NCBI RefSeq assembly: GCF_021117405.1
Contig: NZ_CP088251.1
Coordinates: 2,852,001-2,916,000 of the forward strand
Reading direction: 5' to 3'
DNA from: Frateuria edaphi
Lineage (GTDB): Bacteria > Pseudomonadota > Gammaproteobacteria > Xanthomonadales > Rhodanobacteraceae
Length of the DNA: 64,000 nt
Shown: in pieces, positions 1 to 8,662 of the stretch
Layout of the letters: each line of letters opens with the position of its first letter
How positions within the stretch are numbered: the stretch's first letter is position 1
Position numbers and translations under genes: made by a program
Notes under the pieces: model-generated
Told to the model about the DNA's origin: nothing
What the model saw: only the letters and a program-made list of their open reading frames with translations
The model's database searches: none

Positions 1-2
1 CG

Positions 3-866
3 CCGGTCGCCCGGCTGGTGTTCTTCACCGCGCTGCTGGTCGCCGCCAGCATGCTGTTCGGGCTCGTTCCGCACGGGCCGGCCGAGAGCCCCGTCGCCAA
101 GGGCCTGCGCGAGCTTGGCTTCCGGGCCGTGGCGCCGCTGCTTGCCTACCTGGTGCTGGTCAAGCTGATCGAGCGCCGGCCGGTGCGCGAACTGGCGCTG
201 CGGCGCCTCGCGCCTGAGGGCGCGCTCGGCCTGGCCGCGGGCGCGCTGCTGTTCAGCGCCGTCGTCGGCAGCCTGTGGCTGCTCGGCAGTTACCGGATCA
301 TCGGCACCAACCCGGAAGCGCACTGGATGCTCGCGGCACTGACGGTAGGCCTGGGCGCCGGCATCGGCGAGGAGATCATCTGCCGCGGCGTGCTCTACCG
401 GATCGTCGAGGAAGGCCTGGGCAGCTGGATCGCGCTGCTGGTGTCGGCCTTGTTCTTCGGGGCCGCGCATCTGAACAACCCGGGCGCCACGCTGTGGGCC
501 GGCCTGGCGATCGCCATCGAGGCCGGCATCCTGTTCGGACTGATCTACCTGGTGACCCGTTCGCTGTGGATCTGCATGGGCCTGCACGCGGCCTGGAACT
601 TCATGCAGGGCACGGTCTACGGCATCCCCGTATCGGGGACCCGGGCGGATGGCTGGCTGGTATCCACCCGCAGCGGGCCGGACTGGCTGAGCGGCGGCGT
701 GTTCGGCGCCGAGGCGTCGGTGGTCGCGCTCGTGCTGTGCACGCTGGTGTCCGCCATGCTGCTGGCAGTGGCGCTGCGACGCGGCCTGATCGTGCCGCCC
801 GGCTGGCGCCGCCAGGGGACCGAACCGCGTTCGGGTTCCCTACCCATGCCCACCCCGGGCAGCTAA
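3..866 (+). CDS. CPBP family intramembrane metalloprotease (5' end outside window)
   Basis: Membrane protein of the CPBP (CAAX protease and bacteriocin-processing, Abi) family. Three family motifs are visible in order: GEEIICRGVLY (the EExxxR glutamates and arginine), FFGAAHLNNP (FxxxH) and HAAWNF near the last helices. These residues bind the metal in the family. The rest is mostly hydrophobic helices. The frame is open to the left edge, so the GTG at 18 is probably internal and the gene starts outside the window. The next gene starts 84 bases after the stop. The family cleaves or binds prenylated or signal-like peptides in the membrane, but the substrate cannot be read from sequence. Confidence 0.85.
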   Translation, partial: PVARLVFFTALLVAASMLFGLVPHGPAESPVAKGLRELGFRAVAPLLAYLVLVKLIERRPVRELALRRLAPEGALGLAAGALLFSAVVGSLWLLGSYRIIGTNPEAHWMLAALTVGLGAGIGEEIICRGVLYRIVEEGLGSWIALLVSALFFGAAHLNNPGATLWAGLAIAIEAGILFGLIYLVTRSLWICMGLHAAWNFMQGTVYGIPVSGTRADGWLVSTRSGPDWLSGGVFGAEASVVALVLCTLVSAMLLAVALRRGLIVPPGWRRQGTEPRSGSLPMPTPGS

Positions 867-949
867 TCTGGTTCCATCGCCGGCGGCAGGCACCACGAGG
901 TCGTGGCGGCAAGCACTCCACGGCCCTCCGCAACCACGGCGACATACGC

Positions 950-3900
950 ATGCCGGCAGCAGTACCCGACGATTTCCAGCCCGATCCCTCCCGTCATTCC
1001 TGGCTGGCGCACCTGCCGGTGCAGCGCAAGATGCTGCTGGTGATCGGCCCGCTGCTGCTGGTGTTCCTGCTCGCCAACCTGGCCACGCTCTACTCGCTGC
1101 AGGAGCAGACGGTCAATCGACGGTGGACCGAGCACACCTACCGGGTACTGCTCGCCATCGATTCGGTCAAGGACGCCATGCTGACCGCGCAGATCGGGGC
1201 CCGCGGCTACATGCTGACGCAGAGCAGCGCGGAGCTGGCCGGATTCGAGAAGGGCGGCCGCAGCCTGGCCTCCGGGTTCAGGCTGCTGCGTACGCTGACC
1301 ACCGACAACCCGCTGCAGCAAGCCAGGCTCGACCGCGCGGAGGTGCTGGCGACACGCTGGCAGCGCGAGATCGTCGCCTACGTGGTCACCCCGGCCAGCC
1401 GCGGCAGGATCGACGCCGGGGCGCGCGAGCGCATCCAGCAGGACTTCTTCGCCCACCGCACCGTCACCGCGCCGGACGTGACCGGCGTGCTGGCCCAGAT
1501 GGCGGGCACCGAGGAGGCGCTGCTGGCCGAACGCAACGCGCGGCTGCAGCGGACGCTGGACCTCATGCGGGTGTTCAACGCGCTGGCCGCCGCGCTCTCG
1601 CTGCTCTACGGGGCCTACGTACTGGAGCTCACCCGGCGCATCATCACCCGGCCGCTGCACCAGATGACCACCCTGATGTCCCGCCTGGCGGCGCACGACC
1701 ACTCGGTCACGATCACCCGCCAGGGCCGGCGCGACGAGATCGGCCAGATCGCGCGGGCACTGGAAGTGTTCAAGCGGATGGCGATCGGCTCGAGCGAGCA
1801 GAACTGGGTCAAGAGCGAGATCTCGCGACTGGTCCAGCGCCTGCAGCAGCTTGGCACGCACCGCGACTTCGGCGCTGCGCTCGCCAGCGAACTGGCGCCG
1901 CTGACCCAGTCCGGGGTTGCGCTCTATTACGGCTACGACGCCGCAAGCGAACGGCTGGACCTGCTCGGCAGCTACGGCCTGCGCCAGTCATGGAACCCTG
2001 CTGAAGCCTACGTGCCCGGTGAGGGCCTGGTCGGGCAGTGCGTGATCGAGCGCAAGCCGATCGCCCTGGACGAGGTGCCCGAGCGCTATCTGCGCATCCA
2101 TTCGGCCGCCGGCGAGGCCTCGCCCGGGCACGTGCTGATCCTCCCGGTGCTGTTCCGCGAGCGCCTGGTCGGCGTGCTGGAGCTGGCAAGCTTCAAGCCG
2201 CTGACGCCGTTGTGCCGCGAATTCCTGGAGGAGCTGCTGCCGATCGTCGCGCTCACCCAGGAAAACCTGACCCGCGCCATCGCCACGCAGGACCTGCTCG
2301 AGCAGACCCGCGAGCAGGCTGACCACCTGCGCCGATCCGAGGAAGCGCTGCGCCGGCAGCAACAGGGCCTGCGCGATGCCAACGCCGCCTTGCAGGCCAA
2401 GACGCGCGAGCTGGAGGAACAGTCCCAGCGCCTGACCGTCTCCGAAGAAGAACTGCGCGTGCAAACCGAGGAGCTGCAGGCGTCCAACGAGGAACTGCGC
2501 GAGAAGGGCGACATCCTCAAGCAGCAGAAGCAGGCGCTCGAAGCGCTGCAGCGCGAGACCGCACAGAAGGCGCTCGAACTGGAGCGCGCCAGCCAGTACA
2601 AGTCCGACTTCCTGGCCAACATGTCGCACGAGTTGCGCACGCCGCTCAACAGCCTGCTGATCCTCTCGCGCAGCCTGGCCGACAACGACGGCGGCAACCT
2701 GGACGAGGAGCAGATCGAGTCGGCGCGGATCATCCACGACGCAGGCGCAAACCTGCTGCGGTTGATCAACGACATCCTGGACCTGTCCAAGATCGAGGCC
2801 GGCAAGATGGAGCTGGTCATCGACGAATTGCCGCTGGCGGTGTTCGCACGCGCGCTCAAGCGCACCTTCGCGCACGTGGCGCAGGAAAAAGGCCTGGCCT
2901 TCGAGGTGCAGGTGGACGAAGGCATGCCGCCGGCGCTGCACACCGACAGCGCGCGACTGGAACAGGTGGCCAACAACCTGCTCGGCAACGCGTTCAAGTT
3001 CACCGCCCGCGGCGGCGTGCGGGTGCGCATCGGCCACCCGGGCCCGGAGACCCGCGTTCCCCCCGCCCTGCTCGGCCAGCCGCTGGTGGCGATCGAGGTG
3101 AGCGACACGGGCATCGGCATTCCGGCGGAGAAGTTCGAGCGCATCTTCCAGGCGTTCGAGCAGGTCGACGCAGGAACCAGCCGCCAGTACGGCGGCACCG
3201 GCCTGGGCCTGGCGATCTGCACGCGCATCGCTGCGCTGCTGGGCGGCGACGTCGTGCTGCGCAGCACCCCCGGCGAAGGCAGCACGTTCACCGTGCTGCT
3301 GCCGGAAACCGCCCCGTCCGTCGCCATCCCGCCCGCCCCGGCAACGCCCGCACCGGCGCCACGCACCCATACCAGCGCGTTGTTGCCCGAGGCGATCGAG
3401 GACGACCGCGACCGGCTGGCGCCCGGCGACACGGTCATCCTGCTGATCGAGGACGACCCCGCGTTCGCCCGCATCCTGGCCGACATGATCCGTCGCAACG
3501 GCCACCGCGTGCTGGCCGCCGCCGACGGCGAGAGCGGCCTGGCGCTGGCGCGCGAATATCGCCCCACCGGCGTGCTGCTGGACGTGATGCTGCCCGGCAT
3601 GGACGGCTGGACGGTCATGGAGCGCCTGAAGACCGACGACGCCACGCGACACATCCCGGTGCATTTCATCTCCGCCATCGACGAGGCCGGCCGCGGCCGG
3701 GAGCTGGGCGCCGTCGGCTTCCTCACCAAGCCGGTCAGCCGCGAGGCGATCAACGCGGCGTTCGAACGCCTGCTGCACTTTGCCGAAGGCAAGACGCGCC
3801 GGCTGCTGGTGGTGGACGACGATGCCGCCTCGCGCACCGCCGTGCGTTCCATGCTCCGGGGCGAAGGGGTGGAGATCGACGAGGCTGATTCGGCCGAAGC

Positions 3901-4582
3901 CGCGCTGCGCATGACCGGCGAGGCGAAGTACGACTGCATCGTGCTGGACCTGGGCCTGCCCGGCATGTCGGGCATGGAGCTGCTCGAACACCTGGCCGCC
4001 ACGCCCGCGGGCGTGCCGCCGGTGGTGATCTATTCCGGCCGCGACCTCAGCCGCGAGGAAAACCTCAAGCTGCGCCAGTACACCGATGCCATCGTGGTCA
4101 AGGGCGCCCGCTCGCCCGAACGGCTGCTGGACGAGGTCAGCCTGTTCCTGCATTCGATCCAGCACGCACCGCGCCGCGCCGCGGAACAACCGCCCCCGGG
4201 CGAGGAACTGAAGGGCCGCCGCGTGCTGCTGGTGGATGACGACATGCGCAACCTGTTCGCACTGTCGAAGGTGATGCGCGGCTGGGGCCTTGCGGTGACC
4301 ATGGCGCAGGACGGCCACAAGGCGCTCAAGGCACTGGAAGACAATCCGTCCACCGAGCTGGTGCTGATGGACATCATGATGCCCGGCATGGACGGCTACG
4401 AGACGATGCGCGCGATCCGTGCACAGGACGAATTCGTTGAGCTGCCGATCATCGCGCTGACCGCCAAGGCGATGCGCGGCGACCGCGAGAAATGCCTGGA
4501 GGCCGGCGCCAGCGATTACCTCTCCAAGCCGGTGGACATCGACAAGCTCGCCTCGCTGCTGCGCGTGTGGCTGCCACACTGA
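950..4582 (+). CDS. Hybrid sensor histidine kinase: CHASE3-HAMP-GAF-HisKA-HATPase-REC-REC-REC
   Basis: A 1210-residue membrane sensor kinase. A first membrane helix (about residues 27-47) precedes a CHASE3-like periplasmic region. A second helix near 205-225 leads to a HAMP linker, then a cytoplasmic GAF domain (about 300-440) and a long Glu/Gln-rich coiled coil. The HisKA motif SHELRTPLN carries the phospho-acceptor His near residue 560, followed by an HATPase domain with a DTGIGIP box. Three receiver domains follow, with phospho-acceptor Asp near 878, 1000 and 1141. The frame is open from 275, but the ATG at 950 starts just before the N-terminal helix and avoids overlapping the upstream gene. 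cheR follows after 11 bases. The ligand is unknown. Confidence 0.9.
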   Translation: MPAAVPDDFQPDPSRHSWLAHLPVQRKMLLVIGPLLLVFLLANLATLYSLQEQTVNRRWTEHTYRVLLAIDSVKDAMLTAQIGARGYMLTQSSAELAGFEKGGRSLASGFRLLRTLTTDNPLQQARLDRAEVLATRWQREIVAYVVTPASRGRIDAGARERIQQDFFAHRTVTAPDVTGVLAQMAGTEEALLAERNARLQRTLDLMRVFNALAAALSLLYGAYVLELTRRIITRPLHQMTTLMSRLAAHDHSVTITRQGRRDEIGQIARALEVFKRMAIGSSEQNWVKSEISRLVQRLQQLGTHRDFGAALASELAPLTQSGVALYYGYDAASERLDLLGSYGLRQSWNPAEAYVPGEGLVGQCVIERKPIALDEVPERYLRIHSAAGEASPGHVLILPVLFRERLVGVLELASFKPLTPLCREFLEELLPIVALTQENLTRAIATQDLLEQTREQADHLRRSEEALRRQQQGLRDANAALQAKTRELEEQSQRLTVSEEELRVQTEELQASNEELREKGDILKQQKQALEALQRETAQKALELERASQYKSDFLANMSHELRTPLNSLLILSRSLADNDGGNLDEEQIESARIIHDAGANLLRLINDILDLSKIEAGKMELVIDELPLAVFARALKRTFAHVAQEKGLAFEVQVDEGMPPALHTDSARLEQVANNLLGNAFKFTARGGVRVRIGHPGPETRVPPALLGQPLVAIEVSDTGIGIPAEKFERIFQAFEQVDAGTSRQYGGTGLGLAICTRIAALLGGDVVLRSTPGEGSTFTVLLPETAPSVAIPPAPATPAPAPRTHTSALLPEAIEDDRDRLAPGDTVILLIEDDPAFARILADMIRRNGHRVLAAADGESGLALAREYRPTGVLLDVMLPGMDGWTVMERLKTDDATRHIPVHFISAIDEAGRGRELGAVGFLTKPVSREAINAAFERLLHFAEGKTRRLLVVDDDAASRTAVRSMLRGEGVEIDEADSAEAALRMTGEAKYDCIVLDLGLPGMSGMELLEHLAATPAGVPPVVIYSGRDLSREENLKLRQYTDAIVVKGARSPERLLDEVSLFLHSIQHAPRRAAEQPPPGEELKGRRVLLVDDDMRNLFALSKVMRGWGLAVTMAQDGHKALKALEDNPSTELVLMDIMMPGMDGYETMRAIRAQDEFVELPIIALTAKAMRGDREKCLEAGASDYLSKPVDIDKLASLLRVWLPH

Positions 4583-4593
4583 GCGCCCAGGCG

Positions 4594-5448
4594 ATGGACC
4601 GGATCGATCCCGCGCTGGAGGACATCGAACTGGAGCTGTTCGTGCGCGCGCTGCGCCAGCGCCACGGCTACGACTTCGGTCATTACGCGCCCGCCTCGCT
4701 GCGGCGGCGCGTGCGCCAGCTGGTGCACGCGCACGACACCGGCACGATCAGCGCGCTGACCGGCCGGCTGCTGCATGAACCGGAGTTCGTGTTCGAGGTG
4801 ATCGAGGGCCTGTCCGTGCCGGTCTCGGACATGTTCCGCGACCCGCCGGTGTTCCGCGCGCTGCGCGAGCAGGTGCTGCCGCTGCTCGCCTCCTGGCCGC
4901 GCATCAACATCTGGCAGGCCGGTTGCGCCAGCGGGCAGGAGGTGTACTCGCTCGCCATCCTGCTCGAAGAAGAAGGCCTCTACGACCGTTGCCAGATCTA
5001 TGCCACCGACTTCAACCCGGCCGCGCTCAGGCGCGCGCAGGAGGGCATCTACCCGGTTCGCGCCGCGCAGGCCTGGTCGCGCAACTACCAGGAGGCCGGC
5101 GGCCGCCATTCGCTGGCCGACTACTACAGCGCGCGCTACGAGTTCATCAAGCTCGACCAGCGCCTGCGCCGCAACGTCAGCTTCGCCAACCACAACCTGG
5201 TCACCGACAAGGTGTTCTGCGAGGCGCAGCTGGTGCTCTGCCGCAACGTGCTGATCTACTTCGCCAACCCGCTGCAGGACCGGGTGCTGGGGCTGTTCCG
5301 CGACAGCCTGGTGCGCGGCGGCTTCCTCTGCCTGGGACTGCGCGAGAGCCTGGACTTCGCGCCCAGCGCCGCCGATTTCACGGCGCTCGACGCCGACCTG
5401 CGCATCTACCGCCGCAACGTGTTTCCCGCTTCCGATGGCGCGGCTTGA
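4594..5448 (+). CDS. CheR-type SAM-dependent protein glutamate methyltransferase
   Basis: A 284-residue CheR-like enzyme, which methylates glutamates in receptor coiled coils using S-adenosylmethionine. The SAM pocket is visible as WQAGCASGQEVYSLA. Other typical CheR motifs are MFRDPPVF and the LVLCRNVLIYF segment near the C-terminus. An N-terminal helical domain with LRRRVRQL is present. No TPR extension or pentapeptide-binding domain is seen. The frame continues upstream to 4492, but the ATG at 4594 is preferred because it follows the kinase stop. The gene overlaps cheB by 14 bases. No chemoreceptor, cheA or cheW lies nearby, so the likely partner is the adjacent hybrid kinase. Confidence 0.88.
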   Translation: MDRIDPALEDIELELFVRALRQRHGYDFGHYAPASLRRRVRQLVHAHDTGTISALTGRLLHEPEFVFEVIEGLSVPVSDMFRDPPVFRALREQVLPLLASWPRINIWQAGCASGQEVYSLAILLEEEGLYDRCQIYATDFNPAALRRAQEGIYPVRAAQAWSRNYQEAGGRHSLADYYSARYEFIKLDQRLRRNVSFANHNLVTDKVFCEAQLVLCRNVLIYFANPLQDRVLGLFRDSLVRGGFLCLGLRESLDFAPSAADFTALDADLRIYRRNVFPASDGAA

Positions 5449-6007
5449 AGCGATCGTGATCGGCTGTTCGGCCGGCGGCCTGGGCGCGCTCGAGCCTCTG
5501 CTGCGCGCGCTCGCGCCGCCGCTCCCGCTGCCGGTGATCGTCTGCAGCCACAGCGCCGAGCCGGGCACCGGCCTGCTCGGACCGCTGCTGGCGCGGTACG
5601 CGCGGCTGCCAGTGCGCGAGGCGCGCGAGCGCTGGCCCGCCGAGGCGGGAACGATCCACCTGGCCCCGGCCGGTTATCATCTGCTGATCGAGCGCGACCG
5701 TTGTTTCGCCTATTCGGTAGACGAGCCGGTGCATTACTCGCGTCCCTCGATCGACGTTCTTTTCGAGAGCGCCGCGGATGCCTATGGCGCCGGCCTGGCC
5801 GGCGTGATGCTGACCGGCGCCAGCCCTGACGGCGCGAAGGGCCTGATGCGCATCCGCCAGGCCGGCGGCCTGGCCATCGTGCAGGATCCGGCCGAGGCGC
5901 TCGCGTCGGCGATGCCGCAAGCCGCACTCGACCAGGCCGGCGCCGATCACTGCCTGCCCCTGGCGCGGATCGCGCCGCTGCTCAACGAACTGGCTCACCG
6001 CGAATGA
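5435..6007 (+). CDS. CheB-type protein-glutamate methylesterase, catalytic domain only
   Basis: A 190-residue CheB catalytic domain that removes methyl groups placed by CheR. The catalytic triad can be placed: Ser12 in GCSAGG, His39 in CSHSAEPG and Asp132 in TGASPDGAKG. The N-terminal receiver domain of chemotaxis CheB, which restrains the esterase until phosphorylated, is missing. Activity must therefore be controlled another way or be constitutive. The gene overlaps cheR by 14 bases and the next gene by an ATGA junction, so the operon is tightly coupled. Confidence 0.87.
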   Translation: MARLEAIVIGCSAGGLGALEPLLRALAPPLPLPVIVCSHSAEPGTGLLGPLLARYARLPVREARERWPAEAGTIHLAPAGYHLLIERDRCFAYSVDEPVHYSRPSIDVLFESAADAYGAGLAGVMLTGASPDGAKGLMRIRQAGGLAIVQDPAEALASAMPQAALDQAGADHCLPLARIAPLLNELAHRE

Positions 6008-7002
6008 ACGACACGACGCGACCGAAGATCCTGGTGGTCGACGACACCCCGGCCAACCTGGTGGCGATGCGCCGCCTGCTGGCCCACGCCGGCGCGGACC
6101 TGTACGAGGCCGGCAGCGGCAACGAGGCGCTGGCGCTGTGCCTGGACCACGAGTTCGCGCTGATCCTGCTGGACGTCAACATGCCGGACATGGACGGCTT
6201 CGAGGTGGCCTCGCTGCTGACCGAGGCCGACCAGATGCACGAGACGCCGATCATCTTCGTCACCGCCGCCTATGCGGACGATCTCAACCGGCTCAAGGGC
6301 TATCGCTCCGGCGCGGTGGACTACGTCGCCAAGCCGATCAACGACGTGATCCTGCAGTCGAAGGTGCGCGTGTTCCTGGAGCTCTACGGCGCGCGCGTGA
6401 AGCTGGAGCAGACGCTGGAGGAACTGTCCGAGCGCAACCACCAGTTGCAGCAGGAGATCGCCGAGCGCGAGCGCGTCGAGGCGCAGGTGCGCCACCAGGC
6501 GACCCACGACATGCTGACCGGCCTGCCCAACCGCGTGCTTTTCCATGACCGCCTCGGCGCTGCGCTTGCCCATGCGGTCGAGGGTGGGCCGGGCTTCGCG
6601 CTGGTGTTGCTGGATATCGATGGATTCAAGGGCGTGAACGACCGCTACGGCCATCCCGCCGGCGACGCGCTGCTGCAGGCGATCGCGGCGCGGCTGAAGC
6701 TCAACCTGCGCGCGGGCGACACGGTGGCGCGATTGGGCGGCGACGAATTCGCCCTGATCGTGGGCGAGATGGGGGAGCTTCCGGTGCTGCTTCGCCGCTG
6801 CGAGGAACTGGGCACCAGCCTGGCCGAGGCCTACCCGCTGGTGTCGCCGCAGGGGGCCTTCGAGGCCCGTGTCAGCGCAAGTATCGGCGTGGCGCCGTGG
6901 AGCGCGCAGGTGGCAAGCGACGAGGCGTTGATCCAGGCCGCCGACCGGGCGCTGTACCGGGCCAAGGACGGCGGCAAGAACCGCTGCGTGCTGGCGGACT
7001 GA
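6004..7002 (+). CDS. Response regulator with REC and GGDEF domains (diguanylate cyclase)
   Basis: A 332-residue protein that probably makes cyclic di-GMP when phosphorylated. The N-terminal receiver carries the acceptor Asp at about residue 57 (LLDVNMPDMDG) and the conserved Lys in YVAKPIN. A coiled-coil linker at 125-165 leads to a GGDEF domain with an intact GGDEF at 245-249. The RxxD inhibitory site just before it is also intact (RAGD at 236-239), so product feedback is expected. The start overlaps the cheB stop (ATGA). It is the likely output of the upstream hybrid kinase, though the kinase also has receivers of its own. Confidence 0.9.
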   Translation: MNDTTRPKILVVDDTPANLVAMRRLLAHAGADLYEAGSGNEALALCLDHEFALILLDVNMPDMDGFEVASLLTEADQMHETPIIFVTAAYADDLNRLKGYRSGAVDYVAKPINDVILQSKVRVFLELYGARVKLEQTLEELSERNHQLQQEIAERERVEAQVRHQATHDMLTGLPNRVLFHDRLGAALAHAVEGGPGFALVLLDIDGFKGVNDRYGHPAGDALLQAIAARLKLNLRAGDTVARLGGDEFALIVGEMGELPVLLRRCEELGTSLAEAYPLVSPQGAFEARVSASIGVAPWSAQVASDEALIQAADRALYRAKDGGKNRCVLAD

Positions 7003-7036
7003 CGCCTGGTCCGCGCCCTCGATGCCAGGGTATCTG

Positions 7037-8554
7037 TCAGGCCGTGGCGGCCCGGCAGTGCGCGTCGATGTAGTCCTGGTGCAACGGCATGGCTTCGGCG
7101 CCCGCTGCGATGGTCCTGCGCACGCGCTCGACGAACGCGACCAGGTCCGCCTCCGGCACCTCATCGACGATGGGATGGTAGCCGCGCGGCACGATGCGCT
7201 GGCCAAGCATGACCTGGACCCAGCTCGGCAACGCGAAGAAATCCTCACCGTTGCGGAAATAGCGGCCGTCGGTACGGAAAAGCTCGATCGTCTCGCGCAG
7301 CGGATCGGGAATGGCCATCGTGCGGCAGTGGTCCCAGAACGGCGTGTCGTCGCGTTCGGTCGCGTGGTAATGGAGCGCCAGGAAGTCGCGCACGCGTTCA
7401 TGCTCGAACACCGACTCGCGATTGAAGCGATCGGCCAGCATCGGGTCGAACCCGCGCGTCGGGAATAGTCCGAGCAGGCGCTGGATGCCCGACTGGGCCA
7501 GGTAGATGGCGGTCGATTCGAGCGGCTCCATGAAGCCACCGGCCAGCCCGACCGCCACGACGTTCCTGTCCCAGAACCGGCTACCCCTGCCGGGGGTGAA
7601 ACGCAGTGGGCGCGGATCGCCCAGCGCCTTGCCATCCAGGGTCCCGAGCAAGGTCGCAGCCGCTTCGTCGTCGCTGATGTGCCCGCTGGAATACACGTAG
7701 CCGTTGCCGGTGCGGTGCTGCAACGGGATGCGCCACTGCCAGCCCGCCGCGCGCGCGGTCACGCGCGTGTACGGCGTCAACGGCCCGGCGCTCTCGCAGG
7801 CCACGACCATCGCGCGGTCGCAGGGCAGCCACCGGCTCCAGTCCTCGTAGCCGGCCTTCAGGGTCTTTTCGATCAGCAGGCCGCGGAAGCCGGAGCAATC
7901 CACGAACAGCTCGCCCTCGATCCGCTCGCCGCCCTGGAGCACCACCGCTTCGACGAAACCGTCATCGCCGCGCTGGACGACGTCGACGATGCGGCCTTCG
8001 ATCCGCTGCACGCCCCGGCGTTCGGCCAGCTCGCGCAGGTAGCGCGCATACAGCCCGGCATCGAACTGGTAGCCGTAGGCGATGTCCGCCAGCGGCGAGC
8101 CTGGCGGCGCGTCGGCCACGTCGGCCGTGAACCTGTCCTGCGGTGCCGCGACGGTCGGCAGCGAGAACGCGCCGATGTCCGGGGCACGGCCGGCGAGGAA
8201 CAGCTTGAGCCAGTACTGGTGGAACGGCAGCGGCCCCAGCGAACGGCCGATCGTGCCGAAGCCGTGCACGTAACTGTCGCCAATACGGCCCCAGTCGTTG
8301 AACTGGATGCCGAGCTTGAACGTGCCTTGCGTCCGCGCGACGAATTCCGCCTCGCGGATGCCAAGCACCTGGGCGTTGAAGGTCTTCATGAACGGGACGG
8401 TGGATTCGCCCACCCCGACGATGCCGATCTCCTCCGATTCCACCAGGCGGACGCGGGCGCCCTTGCCCAGGTAGGTGGCCAGCGCCGCCGCGGCCGTCCA
8501 GCCGGCGCTGCCGCCGCCCACGACGACGATGGTGCGGATGCGGTTGTCGTCCAT
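7037..8554 (-). CDS. Tryptophan-halogenase-family flavin-dependent protein
   Basis: A flavoprotein of about 505 residues. An N-terminal FAD-binding VVVGGGSAGW (GxGxxG type) is followed by the GVGESTVP motif. A Lys in TFKLGIQFNDW aligns with the catalytic Lys of flavin-dependent halogenases, and PLESTAIYLAQ holds the family Glu. The family WxWxIP motif reads WQWRIPL, which keeps FADH2 away from monooxygenase chemistry. ATG 8554 is preferred; an in-frame ATG at 8581 would add nine residues and has no better ribosome site. The gene lies downstream of the TonB receptor. In Xanthomonadales and Caulobacterales such homologues commonly accompany TonB receptors, and their substrate is not established. 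Convergent with the diguanylate cyclase gene. Confidence 0.88.
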   Translation of the reverse strand: MDDNRIRTIVVVGGGSAGWTAAAALATYLGKGARVRLVESEEIGIVGVGESTVPFMKTFNAQVLGIREAEFVARTQGTFKLGIQFNDWGRIGDSYVHGFGTIGRSLGPLPFHQYWLKLFLAGRAPDIGAFSLPTVAAPQDRFTADVADAPPGSPLADIAYGYQFDAGLYARYLRELAERRGVQRIEGRIVDVVQRGDDGFVEAVVLQGGERIEGELFVDCSGFRGLLIEKTLKAGYEDWSRWLPCDRAMVVACESAGPLTPYTRVTARAAGWQWRIPLQHRTGNGYVYSSGHISDDEAAATLLGTLDGKALGDPRPLRFTPGRGSRFWDRNVVAVGLAGGFMEPLESTAIYLAQSGIQRLLGLFPTRGFDPMLADRFNRESVFEHERVRDFLALHYHATERDDTPFWDHCRTMAIPDPLRETIELFRTDGRYFRNGEDFFALPSWVQVMLGQRIVPRGYHPIVDEVPEADLVAFVERVRRTIAAGAEAMPLHQDYIDAHCRAATA

Positions 8555-8582
8555 CGCTGCTACCCGGAGTGAGATGCGCATA

Positions 8583-8623
8583 AGAAAAACGGCAGTGCCG
8601 GGGGAGTACAGGCGACTGCCGTT
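8583..8623 (-). terminator. Terminator-like hairpin after the TonB receptor gene
   Basis: On the minus strand, arms AACGGCAG and CTGCCGTT (8 bp, 20-base loop) are followed directly by a T-rich run (GTTTTTCTT). It lies between the receptor stop and the halogenase start. It may reduce but not abolish read-through, since both genes point the same way. A second hairpin, with arms CCCGTGCC and GGCACGGG, lies just before it at 8632-8651. Confidence 0.45.
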
Positions 8624-8662
8624 GGAAGGTTCCCGTGCCTTGCGGCACGGGGCAAGGCCTTC

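Noticed and set aside
1988-4579. Long open frame on the minus strand opposite the hybrid kinase gene
   Set aside because: It is the GC-rich antisense shadow of the kinase. Its translation is low in complexity and shows no family motif.
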